Source of the DNA: Rhizophagus sp. LPA8_4_AMF
Lineage: Eukaryota > Glomeromycota > Glomeromycetes > Glomerales > Glomeraceae
Assembly (NCBI GenBank): GCA_021464525.1
Contig: JADRCO010000481.1
Location: forward strand, 1-32,804
DNA length: 32,804 nucleotides
Reading direction: 5' to 3'
Below the pieces are notes generated by a model, which was not told where the DNA came from, searched no databases, and was given only the letters and a program-made list of their open reading frames with translations. A program made the translations under genes and the position numbers. Within the stretch, counting starts at the first letter, position 1. Every line of letters begins with the position of its first letter. This document shows, piece by piece, positions 21,621 through 31,740 of this stretch.

Positions 21621-22604
21621 AGAAATTAAGATGTGCGAGCAGTTGGTATGGTTAAAGCTCAAATGATGGATTGGTGGATTTAGAAAAATAGAAATTATAT
21701 AGAAAATTTACTTGATTTGTTGGTCCAAAGCTTGTGTAAAAATTGAATATCATGTGAATTATCACATGATGAATCACGCAATCCATAATAAATTCTGAAT
21801 ACGATATAATAATTAATTATTTTTAAATGTTAGCGCGGTACAGAACGTAATTCAACCATCCTTATCACTTTTATTAATTTTTGTAACGGAAATGTGTATT
21901 TTTGATAGAAATGATCACGTAATTTTTTATTAAATATATTTTGGGATTTTCAACTTGACAACTTTGTCCATTACAAATAATGTTAAATTGGATCATTTTC
22001 AAATAAATTACGAAATTAGATGTTAATAGTTGAATCAAGTAGTCAATAAGAAGTAACAAATATATTTTCTCGATCATATTAAATTTAAATAATTTATTAT
22101 TCGATGAAATCATTATAACGTGATCAAAAAAAAAGCTGTTTATTTTTTTTTTTTTACGAAAAAAATTGTTAAATTCAATTTATTTCTCATATATATAGAA
22201 TCGAGATAGAAAAGAGAACTTTGACTTTAATTGATTAAAAAAAAACTAATTTATCAGTTATAAAAAAAGACAAAAGCAACTGCCAATATTTTAGGGTATA
22301 AGGGAATAACCGGAATGGTCTTAGACTATATTTGGCAATATTAGTAAGCCTTGTGATATATTTATACGATAATTACTCCCCTAATAGTTTAGTCTGTAAC
22401 ACTCTGTATTATAGCTGATTAATACAAATATTTCTAGTATTTTTCATAGGGGTAATAAACACCTCATATAGTCATGAATCATATGCTTTGTATACTCCGC
22501 TTTTGAATGTCCCATAATTATCATTTATAAAAAAAGATCTTGAACGCGTATAAAAATACACGGTATCACGGTATCATTATGATTTAATATCAATCATTTC
22601 AAAC
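21621..22604. other. Intergenic; 3' region of the membrane protein gene and upstream DNA of the YABBY-like gene
   Basis: A perfect 9-bp hairpin is at 21749-21770 with AATAAA at about 21787. The rest is AT-rich with no recognised gene. Confidence 0.5.
21749..21770 (+). terminator. 3'-end hairpin candidate
   Basis: ATCATGTGA, loop ATTA, TCACATGAT: a perfect 9-bp stem about 130 nt after the stop of the four-helix protein gene and just before an AATAAA. It may help define the transcript end, or be a palindromic protein-binding site. Confidence 0.35.
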
Positions 22605-22660
22605 TATATAAATAACCAAAAAGAATTTTTACTTCAGTACACAAAACTCTCTCTTCTCAT
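22605..22660 (+). promoter_or_regulatory. Core promoter of the YABBY-like gene
   Basis: A TATA box (TATATAAATA, 22605-22614) is followed about 35-40 nt later by a pyrimidine-rich initiator-like run (CTCTCTCTTCTCAT, 22647-22660). The start codon lies 74 nt beyond. Confidence 0.5.
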
Positions 22661-22733
22661 AACGCGACTTTTGTTTTCAAAAAAAAAGTTTTAACTTACA
22701 CATAACTTGTATACACAAAAAATCATTACAAAA

Positions 22734-22925
22734 ATGCCTAAAGTAAGAAAAAGTGGCAGAAAGAGAATGGGTCCATATAATAAATATATGAAATCTGAAC
22801 TCGTTAAAGTAAAAGAAGAACATCCAACTATAACTCATCAAGAAGCTTTTGTGATGGTTGCTAAACGTTGGAAAGATGCACCTGAAAACCCAAAGAATCA
22901 ACCAGATAATGATGATAAAAAGTAA
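22734..22925 (+). CDS. YABBY/HMG-like mini DNA-binding protein
   Basis: A single exon of 63 residues. The start MPKVRKSGRK was chosen because it is the first ATG of the frame and follows a promoter-like region. After a basic N-terminal arm the protein reads GPYNKYMKSELVKVK, then THQEAFVMVAKRW and APENPKNQ. This matches the YABBY-type domain (an HMG-box-related fold) found in plants and in small fungal proteins: YN-(K/R)-(F/Y)-(M/I)-K-x-E, then I-(S/T)-H-x-EAF-x2-(A/V)-A-x2-W. It stops right after the domain with an acidic/basic tail (DNDDKK). Such proteins act in the nucleus, bending or binding DNA as chromatin or transcription cofactors. The domain occupies essentially the whole protein, so it probably works with partners. 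It is convergent with the acyltransferase gene. Confidence 0.8.
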   Translation: MPKVRKSGRKRMGPYNKYMKSELVKVKEEHPTITHQEAFVMVAKRWKDAPENPKNQPDNDDKK

Positions 22926-23746
22926 GATCATCTTGATCATAATACTCTCAACGGAACGGTTGGAGACGATGTTTGGATTATCATCATTTTGTGAACGCGT
23001 ATGGAGGTTAAATATTTGAATTAAAAAAAAAAAAATTTCTTTACTTTTATCATGATTTTTTTTTAGTGGGGTTTTCTTTTTACTTTGTATCTTAAATATT
23101 TGGGTGAATTCTTTTATTCCATTTGCGAATTTAAAGATTTTCTTTTTTCTTTCTTTTACTGATTCTCTTTTATTATTCATAGTTATTTTCTCGTGATTCC
23201 ATTATTAAATTCACTTTTTATATTAATAATGTCGTAACAGATATAATAAATTTTTAAATTTTTACGCGAGAACTACCATTATCAATCTATCTATTGAAGA
23301 TATTATTAAGCATGTCATTATCTCTAATGTTTCTAATGTTTCAATTAAAACATACACGTATTTTCTTATTTTTAAACGAATGTATTTATTTATATTCAAA
23401 TTAAAGCTTTAAGTATTTATAAAAAAAAAACGATAATATATCTTGCAGAATTTTATTGATATTTAAAAAAAAAACTTATTAGTAATTTGTGAAATTGAAG
23501 AATTTTTACAGAATTGTGTGAAAAAAAGCAGAGATCTGCTATTTTACAGATCTCTGCAAAGATAATATTATTCTAAGTATTGCGAGATAAATTGCGAAAG
23601 TTTTTTATTTTCCTCTTTAACACGCCCTCCTAATTTTAAGATTATTAATTATAATTGAATTTCAAATTTTTTGACTACGTGTATATACTACTACAGTACT
23701 ACTAATTTCCTAATACAATAATTAATTACGTCCCCTTCATTTGACT
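22926..23746. other. Shared 3' intergenic region of two convergent genes
   Basis: AT-rich DNA between the stop of the YABBY-like gene and the stop of the acyltransferase gene. It includes the perfect hairpin at 23528-23557. No further gene was recognised. Confidence 0.6.
23528..23557. terminator. Perfect 11-bp hairpin between convergent genes
   Basis: GCAGAGATCTG, loop CTATTTTA, CAGATCTCTGC: an uninterrupted stem with about half G+C in very AT-rich DNA, flanked by A runs. It is placed where both convergent transcripts should end. Confidence 0.45.
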
Positions 23747-26553
23747 TTACACACTTTTTTTAGATTCAATCTCTTTATCTCCATGATATCCTGGATCTTC
23801 ATCAAAATCTTTTACTTGAACTTTAGGTACTTTAGGTACTGGTGGTAACGAGGTAGATCTTTTATTCACCTCTGTGAATGCTAAATTACTACCATTATAC
23901 CCATCACATGATCCAGTAGAATTTGCTCTGCTACGAGTTACAGAACTATTACGTCCTGATGAGTCTCTGCTCTTTCCTACTACATTTTTGTTCTGTTGAT
24001 CAAGGAAAAAGAATACATCATCATAATCTGAATCATCTGCTCTTGACCAATCAAAAACTTTATCATCAAGCCAATCAGATAATGGGAATAATCGTCGTGA
24101 TGATGGTCTTGATGGAGAAGGTGATCGATCCCTAAATTCTTTTACAATACGCGAACTACCAAAATTTGGGTACATTTTAGGTCCAAGTTCATTGATAAGA
24201 TTTGTAAGGTCATGAGAAAGTTGTTCACGTGCTGCACGAAGATTTTGGATAGATGATTGTGACCATGGCAAGAGTGACAAGAAAAGTGGGCGAAGTGACC
24301 TAAAAAAAAAAAATCATTTTTTTTTTATTAAAAAGGTTTTTTTTTTTTTTCGTACAATAAATATGTAAGAATAAATATGTAAGAATAAAGTAGCTAACCT
24401 GTATACATCGAATCCAGAATCAGCTAAATGCATTGTAAAGTTGCTAACTAAATAGAACATTAGGTATACAATTATAGGAGTCCACCAACCAAATTGTAAT
24501 CTTTTCAAATCATATTTGTAGACCAATAATAATGTTATAAATGTATAGAACCCATATAAAATAGGGGTGACAACTAAAGCAACAAGAAGTTTCCAAGTTG
24601 CTAATACGTCACGACCAGCTATTTTAATAGTGGATGACTTTAAAGCCTCTGTAATCAATAATAATAATTTTTTTTTTAATTTAAGAAAGATCTGACAGAA
24701 TAAGATCAAAAAAAAATCAACAATTTTTTAAATCTAACCTTTTTGCTTCTTTGCTGATATGATGCGAGTTATCGTAATTAATGGAATATTCAATATAAAG
24801 CTATAAATTTTAAATTAAATATAAGTTGAATAAATAATTAAATTTTATGTTTTATACAAATAAAAATAATAATATAATAATTACCCAGGTGAGCCAATTA
24901 CAACCCATACTGTTAAAAGAAGAAGTCTGTATACAAATAAAGCGAAAGCCCTTCCTTTTCCAAGCCCCGTTCTGTTAACTTGATGATCCCTTAACCCATG
25001 ATATATTAATAATTGATTATATATCATTATTTTGTTATTCATTTCTTGTACACGTGAATCATCCTTAAATTTCATATAACCCTCAACAAAACGACGATTC
25101 AATTCAATAACATCTGATAATTCAAGCTTATGATGTTCAGGTCGATATAAACGTCGTGCAGCTTGTATAGCCTAAATAAAAATGATATCAGTACATATTA
25201 GTACAGTTTTTAATTGTAAATATGCTATATTTTAAAAAAATATAAATATATATATATAATACCATCAAAGTTTCGTAATCTGGTGTATTCACTGTAACAG
25301 ATCTTAATGCTGTGTAAATACAATCTAATAATTTTCCACATGCTTCTCTCTTTTCAGTTCCACCTTTACGATACTTTTCAACAAGATCAATTGGTATTGA
25401 AATAGGCGAACCGAATTCAACAACAGCTCGTGAACGGAAAGAATGAGCATGAAAATAATTTAGACCTAATTAATAAAAAAATCAATGTTTAATTACTATA
25501 AATATTTAACAAATTAATAAAAAAAAATCAATGTTTAATTATTATAAATATTTAACATAATTGAATATTCAAATTAATATTAATCTTACCGCATGGTACT
25601 ATTTTAACATCCAAATTTGGGTTTGCAGCCATTGCACCAAGAGCCATAATTGTGACTCCAGCTATATAAAATAAATAATTTATTGTATTCAGGAAATAAT
25701 AATATTGAATCACGATGATTAAAAATATTTTATCATACCTTTCAATGGTAAAATTTCTGTTCTATCATGACTTCCACCTTCAGGAAATATCCCAATACAA
25801 TTTCCTGCATTTAAAGTCTTGAATACGGCATCATAAACCTGACTTTGATCAATATGAGGCAAACATTTAAATGGAGTTCCTTCGGGTATAGACAACATTT
25901 CTAGGGCTCTCAAATCTTTAAATTCTTTTTTGATTATTAATTCGGTATCTGAAATTATACTAACAACTTCAGATGAACCACAATCATTAGGAAGTGCAAT
26001 TTGAGAACCAACTTCTAATTGCTTTGTGAATTCGGTTCCGATCCCTGTAATACGTAAAGGTTCGTTTATTCTATCATTTAAACAAATTTTTCCTATTCCC
26101 GGTTTGGCTAAATCTTGTGGTCTCGCTACGGGAACTATATAATGATTTTAAAAATTAAAAAATTAAAATTAAATCGTTTTTAAATAATTAAAATAATTAA
26201 TTATTAATAACTTACTCGCATTAAGCGCACGAGCCATTAATCCTATATATTTACGTTTCATGGATTTCTCGGCGATTAAAAATGAAATTCTACGACTAGC
26301 ATTCCTCATCAAAACTAGTGGATCAACAAACTAAAATTAAAGAAGCAATGCTATAAGTATGACACGAAAAATTATTTAACAATTAAACAATAAACAATAA
26401 AGTATTATTTACCTGATTCGCATGAGGTGCAGCAACAAAGATCACAGGACCCTCCGTAGGAATTTTATGAGATCCTCGTGATTTAATTTCCCTAAAAAAT
26501 TGGTCCAAGATCACACTAAAAAATAATACGAGTATATCATATGCTTTTAACAT
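23747..26553 (-). CDS. Glycerol-3-phosphate / DHAP acyltransferase, SCT1/GPT2 type
   Basis: Nine exons on the minus strand: 26553-26413, 26330-26216, 26134-25739, 25661-25590, 25465-25263, 25171-24885, 24800-24739, 24648-24399 and 24299-23747. They give 692 residues (yeast Sct1/Gpt2 have about 750). The enzyme adds the first acyl chain to glycerol-3-phosphate or dihydroxyacetone phosphate, making lysophosphatidate precursors at the ER. An N-terminal helix precedes the acyltransferase block: APHANQFVDP (about 42-51, catalytic HxxxxD spanning an exon junction), IPVARPQ, FPEGGSHDRT (about 202-211, substrate binding) and KIVPCGLNYFHAHSFRSRA (about 235-253). RDVLATWK lies before the C-terminal helices, as in the yeast enzymes. 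Further membrane helices lie around residues 385-415, 443-465 and 470-492. The last 180 residues are a Ser/Arg-rich soluble tail (SPSPSRPSSRRLFP, acidic stretch DDSDYDD), a likely phosphorylation region. All motifs are intact. Confidence 0.93.
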
Positions 26554-29500
26554 TTTATCTTTTTTTTTTCTAATGATACTACTAATACAATAAGAGGAAA
26601 AAGTATATTTTAATTTATTGAAATGGGAAAAAATTTAACGCATTTCAAAAAAACTGGCAGTTTGACAATAAAAAGAAAAATGATTCGTTATATATAAAGA
26701 AAAATGTGCATAATCGGATAGGAGTTTACAAAGCAAAAATACAAAAAATGGCAACAAGACAACAGAGAAAACTTTAAAAGAATACGCATAATAAGGTTAC
26801 AAAACCGGAATAGGCAGATTAGGCAGTGTATGACGTTAACTGTTAACAGATTTGCGGATTTTCATAAATTTTGTTGCCTAAACATGAAGATCAAATCACA
26901 TGGCTCAACCAATATTTTGAATATATTATTAGATCATACATAGATCACGCATATATCATAAGATCCGCTTTTATACTGTATATGGTAAACTTGGATTATC
27001 TATTATAAGATACAAAATGGTTTAATTTAAAGTTAAAATTGACTCATAATTTTAGCTACTGAAAAAAGTGTATAGTACATTAATAATTTTGGAATAGTGA
27101 GGTTTGAGGCTAAAAATTCAAATGAATTTATCGCCTTTCCTAATACAAGAAATGAATCATTATAGATTGATGTTTCCTAAAATAGATTGGACAAATAATC
27201 TCTTTGGCGGTAACACTTCCGAACGCTGAACACTGTAAACATGACATTTAAACGATACATTCCTTTGATAGAATAATATTAAATTTCACCCAATAAAACA
27301 GTTATTCTGCACGAAGTGCCGAATGGCTATTAAATATCACGAATATTTTGACCTATTCTGGAAATATTGAAATCATTATTTAATTATTACCTTTCAGAAA
27401 ATTTGAAATGCCTTTATTGTATATAAATGCCCATTCAAATTTTGATAAAAAAAAAATCAAATTTGATTGGTTGATCCGGGCTCCAAACGATTTTTTAATT
27501 ATAAAAAATCACGTGATACCGGGTAAAGGCGCATAATGAGATCACCTCTCGGAGTTATAAAATATAAAGCTAAAAAAGCCAGTATCAGCTCGAAACGGTC
27601 CGTCTATATGTAAATTATATTTGTATTAGCCACTTGATCGAACTAACCGAACTTTAACGTTGACATCACAGAGTTTTTTGATCGATCAAGAAATTTATAC
27701 AATGAGACGGTTTTACACAAAATGATTATATGATTTATATATAAAGTAGAAATTATTTGATAATTGAAGAATTTGAGCTTTTAACATCCTTTAAAAATGT
27801 GAGAAGAAAATATAATTTAACTAGTTTGAATTGATTATTAGTAATTGTTGTATAGATTTTTACTCGTTCAGCGTTTCAATAGTTGCTTTTCAACAATATA
27901 TATATTGGAATTATACTCTATATTTCAATTGGTTGACAAATGTAAAATTAATAAATTAAATTATATAAATACTTTTGTAAAAGTTAAACTATAAATATGT
28001 AATAAATCATTAATAACGCAACTACTGTATAACATTGTGAATTATTTTAGTACATACAAAAAAATTAGTGGAAGTATATTTTTCAGTTAATATGGGGAGG
28101 GCCATGTGGAAGGGGGGGTCGGATCAACCAAAATTATACTAAAATAGATGAAATGTTAATAATGTAATAATCTGCTGTAAATCCTGTAATTGGTCGATTG
28201 AGAGGATTTACATCCCAGCAGTATGACATTTGAATAATTTCATGCTACTTTTGCATGATATCTATAGTATGATTTTATCTTCTTCAGTATAATTTTAAAG
28301 ACTTTTTATCGATAATACTACATTCTCCAAATGATTAATTATTTATCTTTTGAGTGTGAGATTGTCCTTATAATTTTTCGGGGAATTATAAAGTAAATTG
28401 TTCATAACCCCCTTTTTTTTCTCCGTTATTTGCTCGTTGATCAACATATTTACTTAAAGATCAGTTACGTTCTATCAAAATCCATAATTAGAATAAATGT
28501 CGTTTTAAACCTTTCGAATGAATTTCATCAAGACATCTAGCAATATCTTAAAATATTCGATTCTTATGTGGTGTAAAATTATTTGTCCTTGTAAACTTTC
28601 ATATTTCATATTAACGATTAAATCAGAAATCATTTGCCTTATTACGTGGCGTTATTCGATTCGCAAAACTACATCAAACCTTTTGTTCATGTTTCGCAAC
28701 AGCTTCTATCGTAAACTTGAAACTAACATCTACTCATCTGGGATATTCACGCCATACGGTCATAAGTACATATGTGTATACAATTCTATATCCAAAGCAT
28801 TTTTGATTCTTCCGAAAAAGAAAGAAAACTATTAAGAAGATAACAGTAAAAAAAAGGAAATTCAAATAAATAAACTGCTTATTTTACATTATCTTTAGTG
28901 TTACTTTTAATGTCGCAAAAAAAATCACAGTTATTTCCATTTTACCGATATTTTTTTTTTTTAAATTTGTGCGACTAATCTTGAGTAACTAGAGTCATAT
29001 TTACTCTAATTAGACGAATAATATAACGTATACGGTTTCTTATGCTCTAAATTAAATGTAAAAATTCCCGTAAAGAAAATTACGTAATATTAACTGATTG
29101 ATAATAATGAGTCTTAAAAAAAAACTTATTTTAAATAAAAAAATATTCATGCAATATACAGTACAAGCTTTCAAGCTTTTTAATTTTTATACTAATTTTA
29201 ATAATCTAACGATATATTGTATAAACAATTATTTTGTTGTCATATATATCACGTTCATGAGCTAGTATCAGATCATATTCCTTATTTTTTTTTTAACATC
29301 TCTCCCATTCTCTAACCCTTAACCTTCTCATCCTTTTACCAAGGGTCTCACTATGCTATCCTTCGCATATCAATATTCTAAGAATTATATTTATATGATA
29401 TATACAGTGTCAGAAATAAGATTACGTTAAGCCCAGTCGAAAATTTATACAGCTGTACTTTATATTGGTAAATATTGTAAATACCAATCCCGACTTGCAC

Positions 29501-30778
29501 ATAATGATACCATATAGTAACATGCTCGTTTTGCTCATTTAGTTTTCAGCTTTCATCAACCCTGTTTACATCATATTATCCACTCAAGGCAACACCGGAA
29601 CTTTTACTAACTTGAAAAGTTTTTAATAGATAGATAACCTTAAAAAATTTGATTACTACATCGATTTCTATACGAGACTCTAATTTTATGAAAAAATTCA
29701 AGGAAATAATGTATTCGCCAGATCTAAAGATCTAACATTGTTTGGTAGAAAAAGTCAAGGAGCTAAATGTGAGATTATGGTATGCAGAGATGTAACGTAT
29801 GATGTGTATTCCATAATCCTGTAGTAAATTTATTGCACATTGTAAGTCAACTGGACGCGTCTATAACGATACTACTATAAAGTAGATGTCTACATTGTAA
29901 ATCAGCTGTCTATCGTAAATTTTGGCCCAGATATTAACTACTGAGTCGATATATTGATATTTTTATGAAAACGAGAAGAGTTATTACGAATTGAAAATAC
30001 CAATATTAAATATTAAGTAATGAAATTATTTTTAGCTTTTTTTTGTCGAAAATTAATCTGGCTGGTAAATCACTAAAAATTTTATTGACGTCGATGCTGG
30101 CCAAATTATAATACACATAATAAATCCATTTGTATTTCTAAGAAATTATATTTTAATTTTCTAAACCAATAATTTCTACAAAAATATCTGACATTCATGA
30201 ATTAAATTACTATATTCTTTTAGCATTCGATTATCGATAAAGTTCTATTTTAATGCGTTGAAGTAGTGAGACTCATTAACAGCCATATGTAAAAACGTAG
30301 TCAAAATCTTCCTCTTTCAGTTTGTTCTGAAATATACAAATTATAAATATGTAAGTTTTTTTATGAATTAAAAATTATATATTTATATTCATATATTATT
30401 TATAATTATTATAATTTATTTTTATTTTCAGTTATTTGCTATTGATATTAAATTAATATGAATTTTTAAAAAGGATAACATATATAGAACAATTGACCTC
30501 ACAAACGGACCACGTGATATTCACGGCAATTTTTATTGTTTTATATATATACGAAAAAAGTAATAATGCACTTCGTAACTTTTTAACCATTTTATTACAG
30601 CAGTCATCAAATCCATTAGAAGCTAAATGCAAAATAATACATTAACATTTACGCTTAATTCCACCTTCACCTTATTATATTAGCCGTAAAGCGCAACGCT
30701 TATGAATTTCTAATTTGGAATTTTTAAGAATATCAGATATTTTTAAAAATTTAAATGCAATTCAATTAAGTGCTTTTT
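26554..30778. other. Long intergenic gap, no gene seen
   Basis: About 4.2 kb of AT-rich DNA. The near end should hold the acyltransferase promoter. It contains CACGTGAT sites at 27510 and 30511, a bulged hairpin at 28172-28221, and a G-rich run near 28090-28120. A 105-codon open frame at 28518-28835 shows no known domain and is not called. Confidence 0.5.
28172..28221. other. Bulged hairpin
   Basis: CTGCTG followed by TAAATCCT pairs with AGGATTTA, then (after a 5-nt bulge CATCC) CAGCAG: 14 paired bases with a 17-nt loop. It lies far from any recognised gene and could be a structured RNA or part of an old repeat. Confidence 0.35.
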
Positions 30779-31300
30779 CTATTTTTTAATTGCTTGAAAT
30801 ACTTCATAATCCTCTACTGCAAAATTAGAATATCAGGATAGCAAGTATCATGAATATCACGATTTTTCCATTTGTTATTATATTTACATACGCAATGACC
30901 CATATGTGGACCTTGGTTGTTATAACAATAAATAGCTCGATATGGTCTTTTAAAATAACCTAATTTTGCAGTAGAAATATTTTTCCATCTGCAAAATTAA
31001 ATAAAAAACTATCTGAAATACTTTTCCAAACACCATTCCCATTCCAATCAAGTGGATTATATCCTCCAATTAATTTTGTTGGCCCTTGAATTTTTGCTAT
31101 CCAAATAGTAGCTCCTTTATTATTACAATTTCTATGAAATGATCCACCATTCAACCGACCTGAATGATATAATAATTTGAAATCATAGGGAATTTTTTTG
31201 TTGTTGTAATGTGAAAACTTTTTTTATCAATCCATGAAGCGAAGAGAGGAATGTGGTTTGATTGAATTAATCCCAGGTCAAAGTTGGCCCATGTACTACA
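30779..31300 (-). pseudogene. TLDc-domain gene remnant, multiple frameshifts
   Basis: Minus-strand fragments in order: LIQSNHIPLFASWIDKK; YDFKLLYHSGRLNGGSFHRN, then CNNKGATIWIAKIQG, KLIGGYNPLDWNGNGVWKS and SFLFNFADGK; ISTAKLGYFK, YRAIYCYNNQGPHMG; and finally FAVEDYEVFQAIKK ending at TAG (30779-30781). Together they are a recognisable TLDc domain of the BTB/TLDc proteins common in these fungi. The pieces lie in different frames, with shifts at a T7 run (31193-31199), a T5 run (30980-30984) and near 30823. Upstream (31300-31430) two short LRR-like repeats (LMEMGQVSKNIQNLHLFEIC and LLEMGHVNEVSQLEIC) are seen, perhaps from an F-box/LRR-type gene. The domain is otherwise well conserved, so decay is recent, or the shifts are assembly errors in homopolymers. 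Confidence 0.6.
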
Positions 31301-31740
31301 AATTTCTAGTTGTGAAACTTCATTCACATGACCCATTTCCAGTAGATTTATCACAAATTTCAAATAAATGTAAATTTTGGATATTCTTGGAAACTTGTCC
31401 CATTTCCATTAAGTCTCCACCTCATTATTGATAATAGAAGCTTCATTTATATGTTGTTTACATTTGTATCACACCAAAAATAAAATAAAATGAAATCTTA
31501 CTTACTTTTCATTAAACTATAATATTTTATTTATTATTTGTAAAGTATATTTTATTACAATTAAGACATTAATGTGACATTTTCATTACATTACTAGCAA
31601 ATTCATTAAATTTCTATTATATTTAATAAAATAAGCAATGACACGTTACATATTATTCGCATATTATTCTAATAAATGTAATACAAAATTAGAAATCTTT
31701 TAGTTATTAATAAACGAAAAAGAAATACTAAATTGCTTAC

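Noticed and set aside
22677..23180. 167-codon minus-strand open frame
   Set aside because: Overlaps the YABBY-like gene on the other strand and is rich in K/F/I without any domain.
28518..28835. 105-codon plus-strand open frame
   Set aside because: The longest frame in the gap, but no domain, splice context or promoter signal supports it. The sequence is low-complexity K/I/S-rich.
31234..31431. 65-codon plus-strand open frame
   Set aside because: Antisense to the LRR/TLDc remnant on the minus strand.
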